Shown: piece after piece, positions 1 through 10,388 of the stretch
Layout: every line of letters begins with the position of its first letter
Position numbering within the stretch: position 1 is the stretch's first letter
Assembly: GCF_003062295.1 (NCBI RefSeq)
Contig: NZ_PYCN01000038.1
Location: 1 to 48,103 of the forward strand
DNA: 48,103 bases
Reading direction: 5' to 3'
Origin: Bradyrhizobium algeriense
Lineage (GTDB): Bacteria; Pseudomonadota; Alphaproteobacteria; Rhizobiales; Xanthobacteraceae
Position numbers and translations under genes: made by a program
The notes under the pieces: generated by a model
Seen by the model: only the letters and a program-made list of their open reading frames with translations
Databases searched by the model: none
Told to the model about the DNA's origin: nothing

Positions 1-110
1 TCTTCGGCAAGCTCAAGGAGTTCAAACGTATCGCCATGCGCGCCGACAAGACCGATCAGAGCTTCGCCTCCATGATCCATCTCGCCGCAGCCGTGATAAA
101 CTCCCGATGA
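1..110 (+). mobile_element. IS5-family transposase, 3' end only
   Basis: The third reading frame is open from the window edge to TGA at 108-110 and reads FGKLKEFKRIAMRAD followed by SFASMIHLAAAVINS. This is the typical C-terminus of IS5-family (IS427-like) DDE transposases, where the catalytic Glu lies just upstream. The rest of the element is outside the window. The bases just after the stop, CCCAACAGGCCC near 113-124, resemble an IS427-type terminal inverted repeat, and a CTAG follows at 124-127, compatible with the target preference of this family. Downstream DNA reads directly into a hipA gene, so the element appears to have cut that gene. Confidence 0.8.
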
Positions 111-1101
111 ATCCCAACAGGCCCTAGCTGAACGCGAGGGCCGCGCAGTTCGCACCCTGGCGGAGAGCGATTACCTGCTTGGCGTCGCCGATGAAACCCG
201 TCTCGGCGCGCTACGATTCCGCTGGGCAGGGCAAGAGACTTTCCAGGCGCCGATCCGCGCCGCCGTCCCTGCCCTGATCGAACTCGGACGGCTCCTGCAG
301 ATTACCGAGCGGATTCTCCGGGACGAGGAAACGGACGAGGATCTCCAGCTTATCTTCGCACCCGGCTCCTCTCTCGGCGGAGCACGGCCGAAAGCATCCG
401 TCGTTGATCAGCATGGCAACCTCTCCATCGCCAAATTCCCGAAGGAGACCGACGACTATAGCATGGAGACCTGGGAGGAGATCGCGCTGCGGCTGGCTGG
501 TCAGGCCGGCATCGCTACTCCGCACCATGAATTAATCGAAGTGGCCGGCAAACCGGTCATGCTGTCGCGTCGCTTCGACCGCACCGGCGCGACCCGCATC
601 CCATTCTTGTCGGCCATGGCGATGATGGGCGCCAAAGACGGCGAGCGGGGCAGCTATCCGGAGATAGTCGACGCCCTTGCGCAACATGGCGCGCAAGGAA
701 AAACCGACGCCCATGCACTCTATCGGCGCGTCGTCTTCAACGTGCTCATCTCCAATGTCGACGATCACCTCCGTAACCACGGCTTCCTCTGGCTCGGTAA
801 GGCGGGCTGGACGCTCTCTCCCGCCTACGACCTCAACCCGGTGCCGACGGATCTCAAAGCACGCGTGCTGACAACAAATATCGACCTCGACGAAGGCACC
901 TGTTCACTCGACTTGCTGGAAGCCGCTTCGGAGTTTTTCGGCCTCACCCTCGTGCAAGCCCGCGCAACTATTAAAGAAGTCGCGGCGGTGACGACGACCT
1001 GGCGTGATAGCGCCAAAGCAGTCGGCGCCAGATCGGCTGAGATCAACCGCATGGCCAGCGCCTTCGAACACGACGATCTCAAACGAGCCTTGGCGCTATG
1101 A
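100..1101 (+). pseudogene. hipA: HipA-family Ser/Thr kinase, 5'-truncated
   Basis: From about 121 the frame reads LAEREGRAVRTLAESDYLLGV, the usual second part of the HipA N-terminal subdomain. The kinase core follows: the GGARPKASV loop, MSRRFDR-like LSRRFDRTG, the catalytic NVDDHLRNHGF and the metal-binding LSPAYDLNP. Roughly the first 90 residues are missing and replaced by the IS5-type element, and no ATG occurs in frame before 463 (M-E-T-W), so a start there would remove the nucleotide loop. No hipB antitoxin lies next to it. HipA toxins phosphorylate glutamyl-tRNA synthetase in known cases. Here the catalytic residues remain but the gene is probably dead. Family assignment is strong; loss of function is inference. 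Confidence 0.85.
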
Positions 1102-1286
1102 CGAGAACCTACGCCGGAGCATTGCTGGTGATGATCTGCCAAAGACGTAGCGCGACCGAAAGAACACCACTCCGAGATCATTTGAACTTGGACATTCGCT
1201 TTCAGCGGCGCTAGACGGCTACGGTCATGGCCATTCCATGAATCGTTAGGCTAGCTATCAGTTGGTCTTAAGGGGCGCAGACGATA

Positions 1287-1485
1287 ATGTTTCCGATCCA
1301 CAGCACATTTCCAAACGAGATGGCCGTCATAGGTCGCCTTTTGCTTGATTACGGCGAGCTTGAACTTGATCTGATGAATTGCGTCCAAGTCGGCCGCAAG
1401 TACGACATGAATTCAACCTTGAAAGCGATGTTCAGAATTAGGGGCGAAATGAGCCGCATCCAAATAGCTGATGCTCTCGGCCGCG
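1287..1485 (+). pseudogene. N-terminal fragment of an unrecognised protein
   Basis: An ATG at 1287 opens a frame reading MFPIHSTFPNEMAVIGRLLLDYGELELDLMN, then FRIRGEMSRIQIADALGR. This has the composition and periodicity of a real helical protein and looks like the N-terminus of a conserved hypothetical family. After about residue 65 the frame runs antisense to the neighbouring minus-strand fragment and loses protein character, so the true gene stops near 1480. I do not recognise a function. The breakpoint with the opposite-strand fragment lies within about 1475-1490. Confidence 0.45.
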
Positions 1486-1742
1486 TAGCGCTCCGCTATT
1501 CTCGGGAAATCGTCCTTCTCAAACCCTTCCGGCCTCAGCAGCCAGGGCGCGTCTTTCGTATACGAGGTGATTGCGTTCTTGCAGACCGGGCACGTGCCCT
1601 CTGCGAACAATTTAGCGAAGGCGTCGGCCGCGTTCTGCGCGTGTGCCTGCGCGCGACGATTGTTGGCTTCAACGACGCTTTGCGGCAGCAGTCGCAGGTA
1701 ACTTGCGTATTGCGCGCCAGCCGTCTTGGATTCCTGGCTCAT
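1477..1742 (-). pseudogene. C-terminally truncated CxxC protein
   Basis: On the minus strand an ATG at 1742, preceded by a GAGGG ribosome-binding site, opens MSQESKTAGAQYASYLRLLP, then a helical stretch and the motif CPVCKNAI, then PWLLRPEGFEKDDFPRIAERY. The single CxxC could be half of a zinc site. The good RBS, the protein-like composition and the CPVC motif support a real gene. The last about 20 residues of the open frame are antisense to the plus-strand fragment that begins at 1287, so the native C-terminus is lost. Function unknown. Confidence 0.45.
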
Positions 1743-1888
1743 CGGCAACCGTCCCTCGAAAGAGGATAGGACTAACAGGTGGGCTGAAGCATGGAGCTCC
1801 GCAATGCGGAGACGAAAAAGAGACAAATCCGGAGAGGCGTTCGCTCGGTCATTGAAGAATGGCACGCCACTCAGACTAAAACTACGAA

Positions 1889-1917
1889 TTCATATGTAAT
1901 TGAAATTACTATATAAT
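1889..1917 (+). promoter_or_regulatory. Putative promoter with operator-like palindrome upstream of jetA
   Basis: A perfect TATAAT lies at 1912-1917. A weak -35 (TTCATA, 4 of 6) lies 17 bp upstream at 1889-1894. The spacer holds a perfect inverted repeat, GTAATT-GA-AATTAC, at 1896-1909. A repressor sitting there would block RNA polymerase. The leader to the jetA start would be about 190 nt. It is AT-rich against a GC-rich background. The promoter call is inference; the sequence elements are directly visible. Confidence 0.5.
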
Positions 1918-2114
1918 TTACGGATCACCTCAGATGAAAGGCTGACCATGTACCCCAACAGTAAACGCGTTTCAGCCGCATGCAGGGAAGCTAGCCCGCG
2001 CCCGATCCACGAACCGTGGATGGTAACCCAATTTGGCTGCAGCGAACAGACAAATGCATTATCGTGTTCGCGCGAACCGGCAACTCCAGTGGAAGACCTT
2101 TGGGAAGAAGCCCG

Positions 2115-3623
2115 ATGCGAGCCGTCAGCGATTCAGCCGAGCTGTTCAGGCATGTGAGTGCCGAGAAATCTGAATTTTACCGCCGCATCATGGACGTCTT
2201 TGCAGCAGCCAAACGGCAATACCGTCTGCAATTAAGACCTGACGAAGTACTGAGCGAAGCCCGATGGTTAGATGCACCACCGCGAATTGAGGACGTCAAC
2301 ACCGCGCTCGCCCAGCTTGCCGCCTGGGGCAATCTTGAATCGCATCCTGACACGGCGCGGGTTTCCAGCCTCAGCGATTTCTACCGTGCACGCTTCCTGT
2401 ATCGTCTCTCGCAGGGCGGGGAGGCTGTCGAAGTGGCACTGGCGCTTTTCGTGCAAACACTGCAACGGCGCGCCGAACTGCAAACGGTGGCGCTTGAAGA
2501 CATCGCAAACCGGTTGCAGGCGCTTCAAACGCTGGCGGACGAGGCGGAAGCCGACGTCGCGAAGATCCACGAAACACTGCGGGATTTGGTGCGCGTTTTC
2601 GAGGGCCTTGCTGAAAATGCGCAGGCTTTCATGGCCGGCGTCGCACGCAGCATTGAGTTGCAACAGGCCGAGGCGATTGCGGTAGCGAATTACAAGCGCC
2701 AGCTAATCGACTATTTGGAGCGGTTCATGGGCGATCTGGTGCGCCGCTCCGACACCATCGCCAGACATATCCTCGCTCTGGAACCGAGCATTGACGCATT
2801 GCTACAGCAGGTCGCCACGCGCGATGCACGCGATGCAGCCCCCGGCGATGCGGAGGATCGGGCCGACGCGCGGACCCTTCACTTGAATGCCTGGCGCGAA
2901 CGCTGGAGAGGTCTGCGCGGCTGGTTCTTCCGTACCGGCCACGAACCCTCACAAGCCGAACTGTTGCGGGCGAGGGCACGGTCGGCAATTCCGCAATTGC
3001 TAGGAGCGATCGCCGCGCTCAACGAGCGCCGCAGCGGGCGCAGCGACCGTTCCGCGGATTTCCGCATGCTCGCCTGCTGGTTTTCTGCCTGCAGCAACGA
3101 TGGCGAGGCGCACCGGTTGGCGCGCGCAGCCTTCGCGCTCAACCCGGCACGACATTTCTCGCTGAATCCCAACGCCGACGCCGATCTGCCGGCCTCGACA
3201 CGCTGGGCCGACGCGCCACCACTGACGATTCACCCGCGGCTACGCGAATACGGTGAGGCCGCGCCGCGCGGCGTGATGCCCCGGGTGCGTGATCGCGGTG
3301 AGGCCCGCGCACATCTGGCGCGCGAACTCGCCGAGGAGTCGCTGCAGGTCGAGGCGGCGCGCAAGCACCTCGCCACCGGTCAGCCCACACGCCTTTCAGA
3401 TCTCGCCGAGCTGGACATTCATGCCTTCGGTCTGTTCCTGGGATTGCTCGGTGAGGTGCTGACCGAACAGGCCGGTCCGAACACCAGCGCGGAACGGCGA
3501 ACCGGCGACGGATTATTGCATATCAACCTCACGCCACTCGCAGTCGATAGCCGCGCTGTGATCAATACGCCGCGCGGCGTATTTGCCGGGCGCGACCATT
3601 TAATCACGATCACGCCGACATGA
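2115..3623 (+). CDS. jetA: Wadjet type I JetA (TIGR02677, DUF2397)
   Basis: This is the first gene of a type I Wadjet operon. JetA is the kleisin-like subunit that bridges the SMC-like JetC dimer in the complex that cleaves small circular plasmids. The protein begins LFRHVSAEKSEFYRRIMDVF and continues with RLQLRPDEV, both typical of the DUF2397 family, and is about 502 residues long, the usual size. I chose ATG 2115 because GGGAAGAAG lies 5 nt upstream and conserved sequence starts soon after; an in-frame ATG at 2016 would add 33 residues with no family character. It ends in an ATGA overlap with jetB. No frame problem is visible. Confidence 0.9.
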   Translation: MRAVSDSAELFRHVSAEKSEFYRRIMDVFAAAKRQYRLQLRPDEVLSEARWLDAPPRIEDVNTALAQLAAWGNLESHPDTARVSSLSDFYRARFLYRLSQGGEAVEVALALFVQTLQRRAELQTVALEDIANRLQALQTLADEAEADVAKIHETLRDLVRVFEGLAENAQAFMAGVARSIELQQAEAIAVANYKRQLIDYLERFMGDLVRRSDTIARHILALEPSIDALLQQVATRDARDAAPGDAEDRADARTLHLNAWRERWRGLRGWFFRTGHEPSQAELLRARARSAIPQLLGAIAALNERRSGRSDRSADFRMLACWFSACSNDGEAHRLARAAFALNPARHFSLNPNADADLPASTRWADAPPLTIHPRLREYGEAAPRGVMPRVRDRGEARAHLARELAEESLQVEAARKHLATGQPTRLSDLAELDIHAFGLFLGLLGEVLTEQAGPNTSAERRTGDGLLHINLTPLAVDSRAVINTPRGVFAGRDHLITITPT

Positions 3624-4936
3624 GACAGCCGATGGCCGCCAGCGTTGGTAGAGACAGCCGCAGCATCGGCCAGCAACAGCGTCGGTTCCAGAACGAGGAA
3701 TTTCGCAGTGCCGTGCGCGCCTTGCTGATGACGCCGCTGATGAGTCCGGACCACGACGATTTTCCGGCGATCCGGCGTCAGGCCGACGCACTGCGCGACT
3801 GGTTTGGGCGAGAAACCGGCTGGGCGCTGCACGTCGAACAAGAGGGTGCTCGACTTTATAAGCGACCGGCCGACCTCGCCAGCACGATGCGCGGTTTACC
3901 GTTTTATGATCGCCGCCGTTACGTGCTGTTGTGCCTGGCTTGCGCGGTGCTCGAACGCGCTGACCCGCAGATCACGTTGCGACTGCTGGGTGAGCGGCTG
4001 CTGCAATTCGCCGCCGAGCCGACGCTGGTGGCTTCCGGCTTCATCTTCACGCTCGGCGCTCCCCACGAGCGGCGTGAACTGGTGGCGGTGTGCCGCACCT
4101 TGCTCGACTTGGGCGTGCTGCAGCGTGTCGCCGGCGACGAAGACGCCTTTGTCCATACCGGGGGCGATCAGGCAGATGCCCTCTACGACGTGCAGCGCCG
4201 CGCGCTCGCCGGCATGCTGGCCGCCGTGCGCGGGCCGTCGACTTTCCGGCCGGAAGATGCGCCGGTCACGCTCGACCAGCGACTGCATGCCTTGGCCGAC
4301 GAGCATGTGGCTGACAGCGATGAGGGCCGACGCACCGTTCTGCGCCGCCAACTGGCACGCCGGCTGCTCGACGATCCGGTAGTCTATACCGACACACTGG
4401 ACGCCGAGTCTCGGGCCTATTTTGTCAACCAGCGTGGCGCCATGGCGGCCCGCCTGTCTGACGCAACCGGGCTGGTCGCGGAGCAACGCGCCGAAGGTCT
4501 GGCGCTGGTCGACGAGGCTGGCTCGCTGACAGATGTGGCGATGCCCGCAGAAGGCACCGACGCCCATGTCACGCTGCTGGTCGCGGAGTTCCTGGCCACC
4601 GTTTACAGGCAGCGGCAGACGGATGCCGCCGGCGCGACCCAACCATTCTCTGGTATGATCAGGGAACAAGACGTCGTCGATTACCTGCGCGAGAGCAAGC
4701 CCCGCTATGGCAAATATTGGCGCAAATCTGCCCGTGAACCCGGCGCCGAACGCGAGCTTGCGGAGATCGCCCTTGATCGGCTGGAAAAGCTTCAACTGAT
4801 TGTGCGAGATGCCGAGACGGTCTATCCGCGCCCGGCGCTCGCCCGGTTTGCGCTCGGTGAGGCCGAGGTCCGCAACGTTCGTGAAACACGCGGCGTACAG
4901 ACCGCGGCTGCCGATGCCCTGGTCGGTCCGACATGA
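3620..4936 (+). CDS. jetB: Wadjet type I JetB (TIGR02678, DUF2398)
   Basis: This 438-residue protein is the KITE-like winged-helix subunit of the Wadjet complex. Its start (ATG 3620) overlaps the jetA stop and its stop overlaps the jetC start, both as ATGA, so the three are translationally coupled. Family features include FRSAVRALLMTPLMSPDHDDF near the N-terminus, LRDWFGRETGWALHVE and a central GLPFYDRRRYVLLCLACAVLERADPQ. Length and gene order match type I Wadjet. A 419-codon open frame on the opposite strand (3896-5155) is a codon-bias shadow. Confidence 0.9.
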   Translation: MRQPMAASVGRDSRSIGQQQRRFQNEEFRSAVRALLMTPLMSPDHDDFPAIRRQADALRDWFGRETGWALHVEQEGARLYKRPADLASTMRGLPFYDRRRYVLLCLACAVLERADPQITLRLLGERLLQFAAEPTLVASGFIFTLGAPHERRELVAVCRTLLDLGVLQRVAGDEDAFVHTGGDQADALYDVQRRALAGMLAAVRGPSTFRPEDAPVTLDQRLHALADEHVADSDEGRRTVLRRQLARRLLDDPVVYTDTLDAESRAYFVNQRGAMAARLSDATGLVAEQRAEGLALVDEAGSLTDVAMPAEGTDAHVTLLVAEFLATVYRQRQTDAAGATQPFSGMIREQDVVDYLRESKPRYGKYWRKSAREPGAERELAEIALDRLEKLQLIVRDAETVYPRPALARFALGEAEVRNVRETRGVQTAAADALVGPT

Positions 4937-7900
4937 ACGACCGGCCGGCTTCATTTGCTGCTCTCTCCGAGAGGCCCGCGCTGCCAATCCCGGCGCGGCA
5001 ACGCTGGCAGCCTTTGCGGCTTGGACTGGTGGAGCTGTTTCACTACGACAGCGAGGAGTTCTGGTTCCGCGACGGTCATCTGCTGCTGCGGGGCAACAAC
5101 GGCACCGGCAAATCCAAGGTGCTGTCGCTGACGCTGCCCTTCCTGCTCGATGCACAGCTCAAGTCCTCGCGCATCGAACCCGACGGCGACAGCGGCAAGA
5201 AGATGTCCTGGAACCTGTTGATGGGTAGCTATGACCGGCGCATCGGCTACGCCTGGATCGAATTCGGCCGCCTCGCCGATGACGGCACGCAGCATTACCT
5301 CACACTCGGCGCCGGGCTTGCGGCGGTCGCTGCGCGTCCCCAGGTGGACAGCTGGTTCTTCGTGTTGGAGGATTCCATTGGCGCTCCGCGCATCAATCAG
5401 GATATCTGGCTGACGAGTGATCAGCGCGTGGTCCTGACTCGGGAACGCCTGCGTGACGCGCTGCACGGCCGCGGCCAGGTGTTCGATACCGCCGCCAGCT
5501 ACCGGCGCGCGGTCGATGAGCGATTGTTCCACCTCGGCACCAGGCGCTACGACGCCTTGATGGATACGCTGATTCAGTTGCGTCAGCCGCAACTGTCGAA
5601 AAAGCCTGACGAAACCGCGCTCTCGGACGCACTGACCGAGGCCTTGCCACCGCTCGCACCCGAACTGCTTGGGGACGTCGCCGAGGCTCTGGGCCAGTTG
5701 GAGGAGGATCGCCGCCAACTCGAGGAATACCAGGCGCTGGCAAGAGCCGTCGAGCGCTTCGACCAGCGCTACCGGATCTACGCTGGCACCCAGAGCCGGC
5801 GGCAGGCCCGCGCGCTGCGCCAGGCCCAGACCGAGTTCGACAGTGCAAGCCGGGCGCGCGGCGACGCGCAGGCGCGGCTCGAGAGGGCCGAGACCGCGGA
5901 AGCGCTCGCCCGGATAATTCACGACGACGCGGAACTTGCGCTCAAGCGCGAGCAGGCTCGGCTTGATATCCTGCGTGCCGACCCGACCATGCAGGACGCG
6001 AACCGTCTCGAATCCGCCGAGCGGGACGCTCTGGCTCGGCAGCGTGCGCTGCAAGTCGCCACCGCGGCGGTCGACGAGGTGCGACGGCGATTAAAGCGCA
6101 GCACTGAGGAGACCGGGCACGGCGTCCAGCGCATGACGCAAGCCGAACGTCAGATGACGAAGCTACGTCAGAACAGCGCGACGCATGCCGAGGCCGCAGG
6201 TATCGTCGGCCTGCACGCCGGTAGCCCGCTCGCAACGCTCGCCGCCGCCGATCTGGTCGCATTGACGCCACAAGCCTTCGACAATGCATGCGCCGACCTT
6301 CGCACCTTGATCGTTGATCGACGCGAACAGATCGCATTGTTGCGGCGACGCCATACTGAGGTGACGGAGGCCGAAGCCCTGCATACACAACGCCAGAACA
6401 CCCGCGACGAAAGAAAGGGCACGGTAGAGGCCACGGCAAAACGACGCGAGCAAGCCGATACGGAGGTCGATCACGAGGGCCGCAACCTGATTCAGGCCTG
6501 GGAGCGCTACTTCGCCAGCCTGAAGCAACTGCGGGTCAGCTCCGACGACGGCCGCGCAGCGCTCACGGCCCTCGCCGACTGGGTTGTTGGGCTGGATGGC
6601 GACAATCCGGCGCGACATTGCCTGCAAACGGAGCAGCAGCACGCCAGCCTGCGTCTGGCGCAGCGTCGCGTGGCGCTCGACGGCCAACGCCAGACGCTGG
6701 AGACGGAGCTCAACACCCTCGAAGACGAACGCAACCGTCTCGAAGCCGGGGTCGATGCGACGCCGCCCAACCCGCATACGCGCGGCGCCGATGCCAGAGA
6801 TGCGCGCGAGGGTGCGCCGCTCTGGCAATTGGTGGATTTTCGCGAAGAGGTCACGGCTGCTCAGCGCGCCGGCCTCGAGGCCGCGCTTGAAGCCGCCGGC
6901 CTGCTCGACGCATGGGTCTCGCCCGATGGCCACCTGCAGGCCGGCGACGGAGTAGAGCTGTTGCACGACACCCAGGTGCTGCAGCGACAGCCGCACGCGC
7001 TCTCGCTCGCTGGTTGGCTGCACGCTGACACGCCCACCGATATCGCGGTACCGGCCGCACTCGTCGAACGCCTGCTGTCCGGCATCGCCTGCACCGATGA
7101 CGATCCCGCGGACATCGAAGCCTGGGTCGCCCCCGACGGTCGCTTTCGGCTCGCCGCGCTGGTCGGCGCCTGGGCCAAACCCTCGGCAGTCTATATCGGC
7201 CATGCGGCCCGCGCCGCAGCCCGCAAGCAGCGACTGGCCGACGTAGTCGGCCGCCTGACACTAATCGCCGATGAGCTCATTGCGGTCCAGGCGATGGACG
7301 CGCAACTCACGCGCGATCAGGATCGAGCCGCCGATGAATGACGTCTGGCTCCCTCCGAAGAGGAATTGCGCAACGCCCATCTTGCGGCGGCCGCCAGTGC
7401 GCGCGAGGCTCAGACCGCCCGCCAGCAATTGAGCGAGGCTGATCTTCAATACCTGGAGGCCGCAGAAGCGCTGCAGACGGTGCGGCAACGACTCGCCGCC
7501 GATGCCACCGATCTGCGCCTTCCTGCATTATCAGCCGAGTTACCGGCGGTCGAGATGGCGTTGAACCACTATCACGATGCCCAACTCCGCCTCGCCCAGG
7601 CTGTTCACGAGGTACGTCTGGCGCTCCCCGAGCTGCAGCGGCAACGCAACCGCGAGAACGAAACCCGCGACGATCTGAAGAAGCAGGATGAACAATTTGC
7701 GGCTGCCCGCATTGAGGCGGAAGAAGCCGCCGTCCGGTTCGAGGTGTTGCGCGGATCCGTCGGCGCCAGGGTCGAGGAGCTGCAACGGCGGCTGGCCGAT
7801 GCCAGCACCGCCGTCAAGGCCAGCAATTCCGCACTAACGATCGCGCGCGACGTCCTGAGCAAATCCGGCGAGGCGCGCGCGGTCGCGCACGAACAGGCGG

Positions 7901-9111
7901 CGACTGCGAGCACTCTGTTCGGACAACGCAGCAATGCGCGCGCCGAAGCAATCGCGAAGTTCCAACACTTCGCAGCCACCGGCCTGCTCGCGGCTGCGCT
8001 ACCGCAAGCCAACCTGCCTGACCTGGGCGGCCCGTGGACGATCGACCCCGCGCTTACTCTGGCTCGCCGCGCGGAACAAGCCTTATTCGAACTCAAGGAC
8101 GACGACGACGCCTGGACACGCCTGCAACGGCAGATCGGCGAAGACCTGACGGAGCTACAACGCGCCCTCAGCGCACTCGGCCACCAGGCGCACGCAGAAC
8201 AGAGCGATTGGGGGCTTATCGTCCGCGTCATCTACCAGAACCGACCCGAACCGCCGGATCGCCTTGCCGCGCGCCTCGCCGAAGAGATCGCCCAGCGCAG
8301 TGAACTGCTGACGGCGAACGAGCGCGCTGTGCTGGAGAACCATCTGCAGGCAGAAATCGCTTCCGAAGTGCAGCGCCTGCTGCAAGCGGCCGAAACTCAG
8401 CGCGATGCGATCAACAAAGAATTGCACCATCGCCCGACCTCCACCGGGGTACGCTATCGTCTGCTGTGGCAGCCCCTGGCGGAAGAAGAAGGCGCTCCGG
8501 TCGGCCTCGAAGCAGCGCGCAAACGCCTGCTCAATACCAGCGCAGACCTTTGGTCCTCTGACGACCGGAGAGTGGTCGGCGCGATGTTGCAGCAGCGCAT
8601 CGCCGCCGAGCGCGAGCGGGCCGATTCGGGCGCCGGAAAGGATGTGGGCGGCAGCCTGATCGAGCAACTCGCCCGCGCGCTGGACTATCGCCGTTGGCAC
8701 CGCTTTCGCGTCGAGCGCTGGCAGGACGGGCACTGGCGCAAACTCTCCGGTCCGGCCTCCAGCGGAGAGCGCGCGCTCGGCCTCACCGTGCCGCTGTTCG
8801 CCGCGGTCGCCAGTTTCTACAGTCAGGGCAGCTACGCGCTGGCGCCGCGCCTGATGTTGCTCGATGAAGCGTTCGCCGGCATCGATGATACCGCGCGCGC
8901 CCATTGCATGGGGCTGATCCGCGAGTTCGATCTCGACTTCGTCATCACCAGCGAGCGTGAATGGGCCTGCTATGCCGAACTGCCCGGCGTCGCCATTTGC
9001 CAGTTGCAGCGGCATGAAGGCATCGACGCGGTGTTCGTGTCGCGTTGGAGCTGGGACGGTCGCGCCAAGACACGCCAAGACGATCCAGATCGCAGATTTG
9101 CGCCGACATGA
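4933..9111 (+). pseudogene. jetC: Wadjet type I JetC, SMC-like ATPase (TIGR02680), interrupted by one in-frame TGA
   Basis: JetC is the SMC-like motor that extrudes DNA loops in Wadjet. The reading frame spans 1393 codons, the normal family length, but codon 803 (7339-7341) is TGA. The same frame resumes directly after it. Upstream lies Walker A GNNGTGKS (residues 54-61) and half of the coiled coil; downstream lie the other coiled-coil half, the ABC signature region SGPASSGERAL (about 1274-1284) and Walker B LMLLDEAF (about 1307). So the stop splits the two half-heads. A TTG at 7366 has GAAGAGG only 2 nt upstream and could at best restart weakly. A single C-to-T change (CGA to TGA), a sequencing error or real inactivation would all explain it. 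The first part alone is 4933-7341. Confidence 0.88.
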
Positions 9112-10388
9112 TTTCCTCGACCGACCCACGCCTGCAACGCCTACTTGGCGGCGATCGTTACGCCTTGCTGCGCAAGCGCCTGCGTCAGCGTTTCGAACGG
9201 GCATCGCTCGGCTCCACGGTTGAAAACTTTCGCATCGGCAAGCTCACCGCGGAGGAGCATGCTGCATTGGCTTCGCTGCTTGGTCGTCCGCTCCGTTACA
9301 CCAATTCCTTACAAGTCGACGTTCGCCTCGTCGACACCGCTTTCCAGAATGCCGGCATCGCCGCTTCGCTGCGGGACGCACTTGAAAAACTCGATGGCCC
9401 GATTTCGAATCTCGCCACGACGCGCCTTGCGCTGCAAACAATGTGGTCGGATGTGCTGGGCGGCTGCACTCACCGCGAACTGATCGGACTGCTGCAGGCT
9501 CCGGCCGGCATCGGGCTTCTCAAGCGCCTTGCACGACAGAGCCCACCGGCGGCGCTCCAACTCTGTCGCCGTGTCGAAGCGGTATTGCAACGCCTGCCCG
9601 CGAGCGGCATCACACGTTCGCAATTGGCAGCCGACGTGCTGGGCGACGCCCACGCGCTCGACATCGGACAGCCCACGGCAACCCTGGCACTGACGGTCTG
9701 GCGTCAGGTAATCGCTCGAACCGATTACAACAATGATGACGTCGATAGCGAGCCAACGGGAGACGGCGAGCTGGAGCCGGGCGGTGGTGCGGAGCGCGAC
9801 CGCGACGTGTGGGCCAAGGCCGGCGTGCTGGTCAATGAATTGGCTCGCCCGGTGCTGTTCCTGAACCTGCCCATGCGCGATGCAGGAAATTACAGTCAGT
9901 CGCAGGGAGAGCCTGTTTACGCTTCGCTGCGGTCGCTGTTGCGGTCTCCACCGTCGTGGGACGTGGCGGATCGCAAGGTCTATGTCTGTGAGAATCCCAA
10001 CCTGGTCGCAATCGCCGCGGATCACTGGGGCTCCGATTGCGCGCCGCTAGTCTGCACTGACGGCATGCCCGCCGCAGCACAGCGATGCCTGCTGTCGCAG
10101 CTGGCTAAAGCGCGGGCGCAGCTTTTCTATCATGGCGATTTCGATTGGCCGGGAGTGCGGATCGGCAACCACGTCATGCGCGAGCACGGCGCCCAACCCT
10201 GGCGTTTTGGGGCGAGCGACTACGAGTCCGCCGTCGAACAGACCTCATGTCTTGGACAGGCTCTCACGGGAAAGGCTGCGCCCGCGTTATGGGACGAAAG
10301 GTTAATGACGGCCATGCAGCAACATCGGCTCTCCATTGCTGAAGAAGCGTTAGCCGCGTCATTGTTGGAGGATCTCAGGGCCACATAA
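9108..10388 (+). CDS. jetD: Wadjet type I JetD, Toprim nuclease (TIGR02679, DUF3322/DUF2399)
   Basis: JetD is the topoisomerase VI-like nuclease subunit that cuts the plasmid after loop extrusion stalls. The start at 9108 overlaps the jetC stop (ATGA); earlier in-frame starts lie inside jetC. The 426-residue product ends in a DUF2399 Toprim fold: VCENPNLV carries the catalytic Glu (about residue 295), and FYHGDFDWPG carries the metal-binding DxD (about 344 and 346). The N-terminal part, with FERASLGSTVENFRIGKLT and GRPLRY, fits DUF3322. All catalytic residues are present. It is intact, so in this operon only jetC is damaged. Confidence 0.92.
   Translation: MISSTDPRLQRLLGGDRYALLRKRLRQRFERASLGSTVENFRIGKLTAEEHAALASLLGRPLRYTNSLQVDVRLVDTAFQNAGIAASLRDALEKLDGPISNLATTRLALQTMWSDVLGGCTHRELIGLLQAPAGIGLLKRLARQSPPAALQLCRRVEAVLQRLPASGITRSQLAADVLGDAHALDIGQPTATLALTVWRQVIARTDYNNDDVDSEPTGDGELEPGGGAERDRDVWAKAGVLVNELARPVLFLNLPMRDAGNYSQSQGEPVYASLRSLLRSPPSWDVADRKVYVCENPNLVAIAADHWGSDCAPLVCTDGMPAAAQRCLLSQLAKARAQLFYHGDFDWPGVRIGNHVMREHGAQPWRFGASDYESAVEQTSCLGQALTGKAAPALWDERLMTAMQQHRLSIAEEALAASLLEDLRAT

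Noticed and set aside
1900..2157. Short plus-strand frame in the jetA leader
   Set aside because: Overlaps jetA, lacks a ribosome site and has no protein character; more likely untranslated leader.
3896..5155. Long open frame (419 codons) on the minus strand across jetB and jetC
   Set aside because: It is antisense to well-supported family proteins; high GC produces such shadow frames. No family features.
6163..7203. 346-codon minus-strand frame inside jetC
   Set aside because: Shadow of the coiled-coil coding region; no start context or recognisable domain.
7339..7341. TGA in jetC as selenocysteine
   Set aside because: JetC proteins have no Cys or Sec there, and no selenium-insertion hairpin was apparent downstream. 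A nonsense change or error is simpler.
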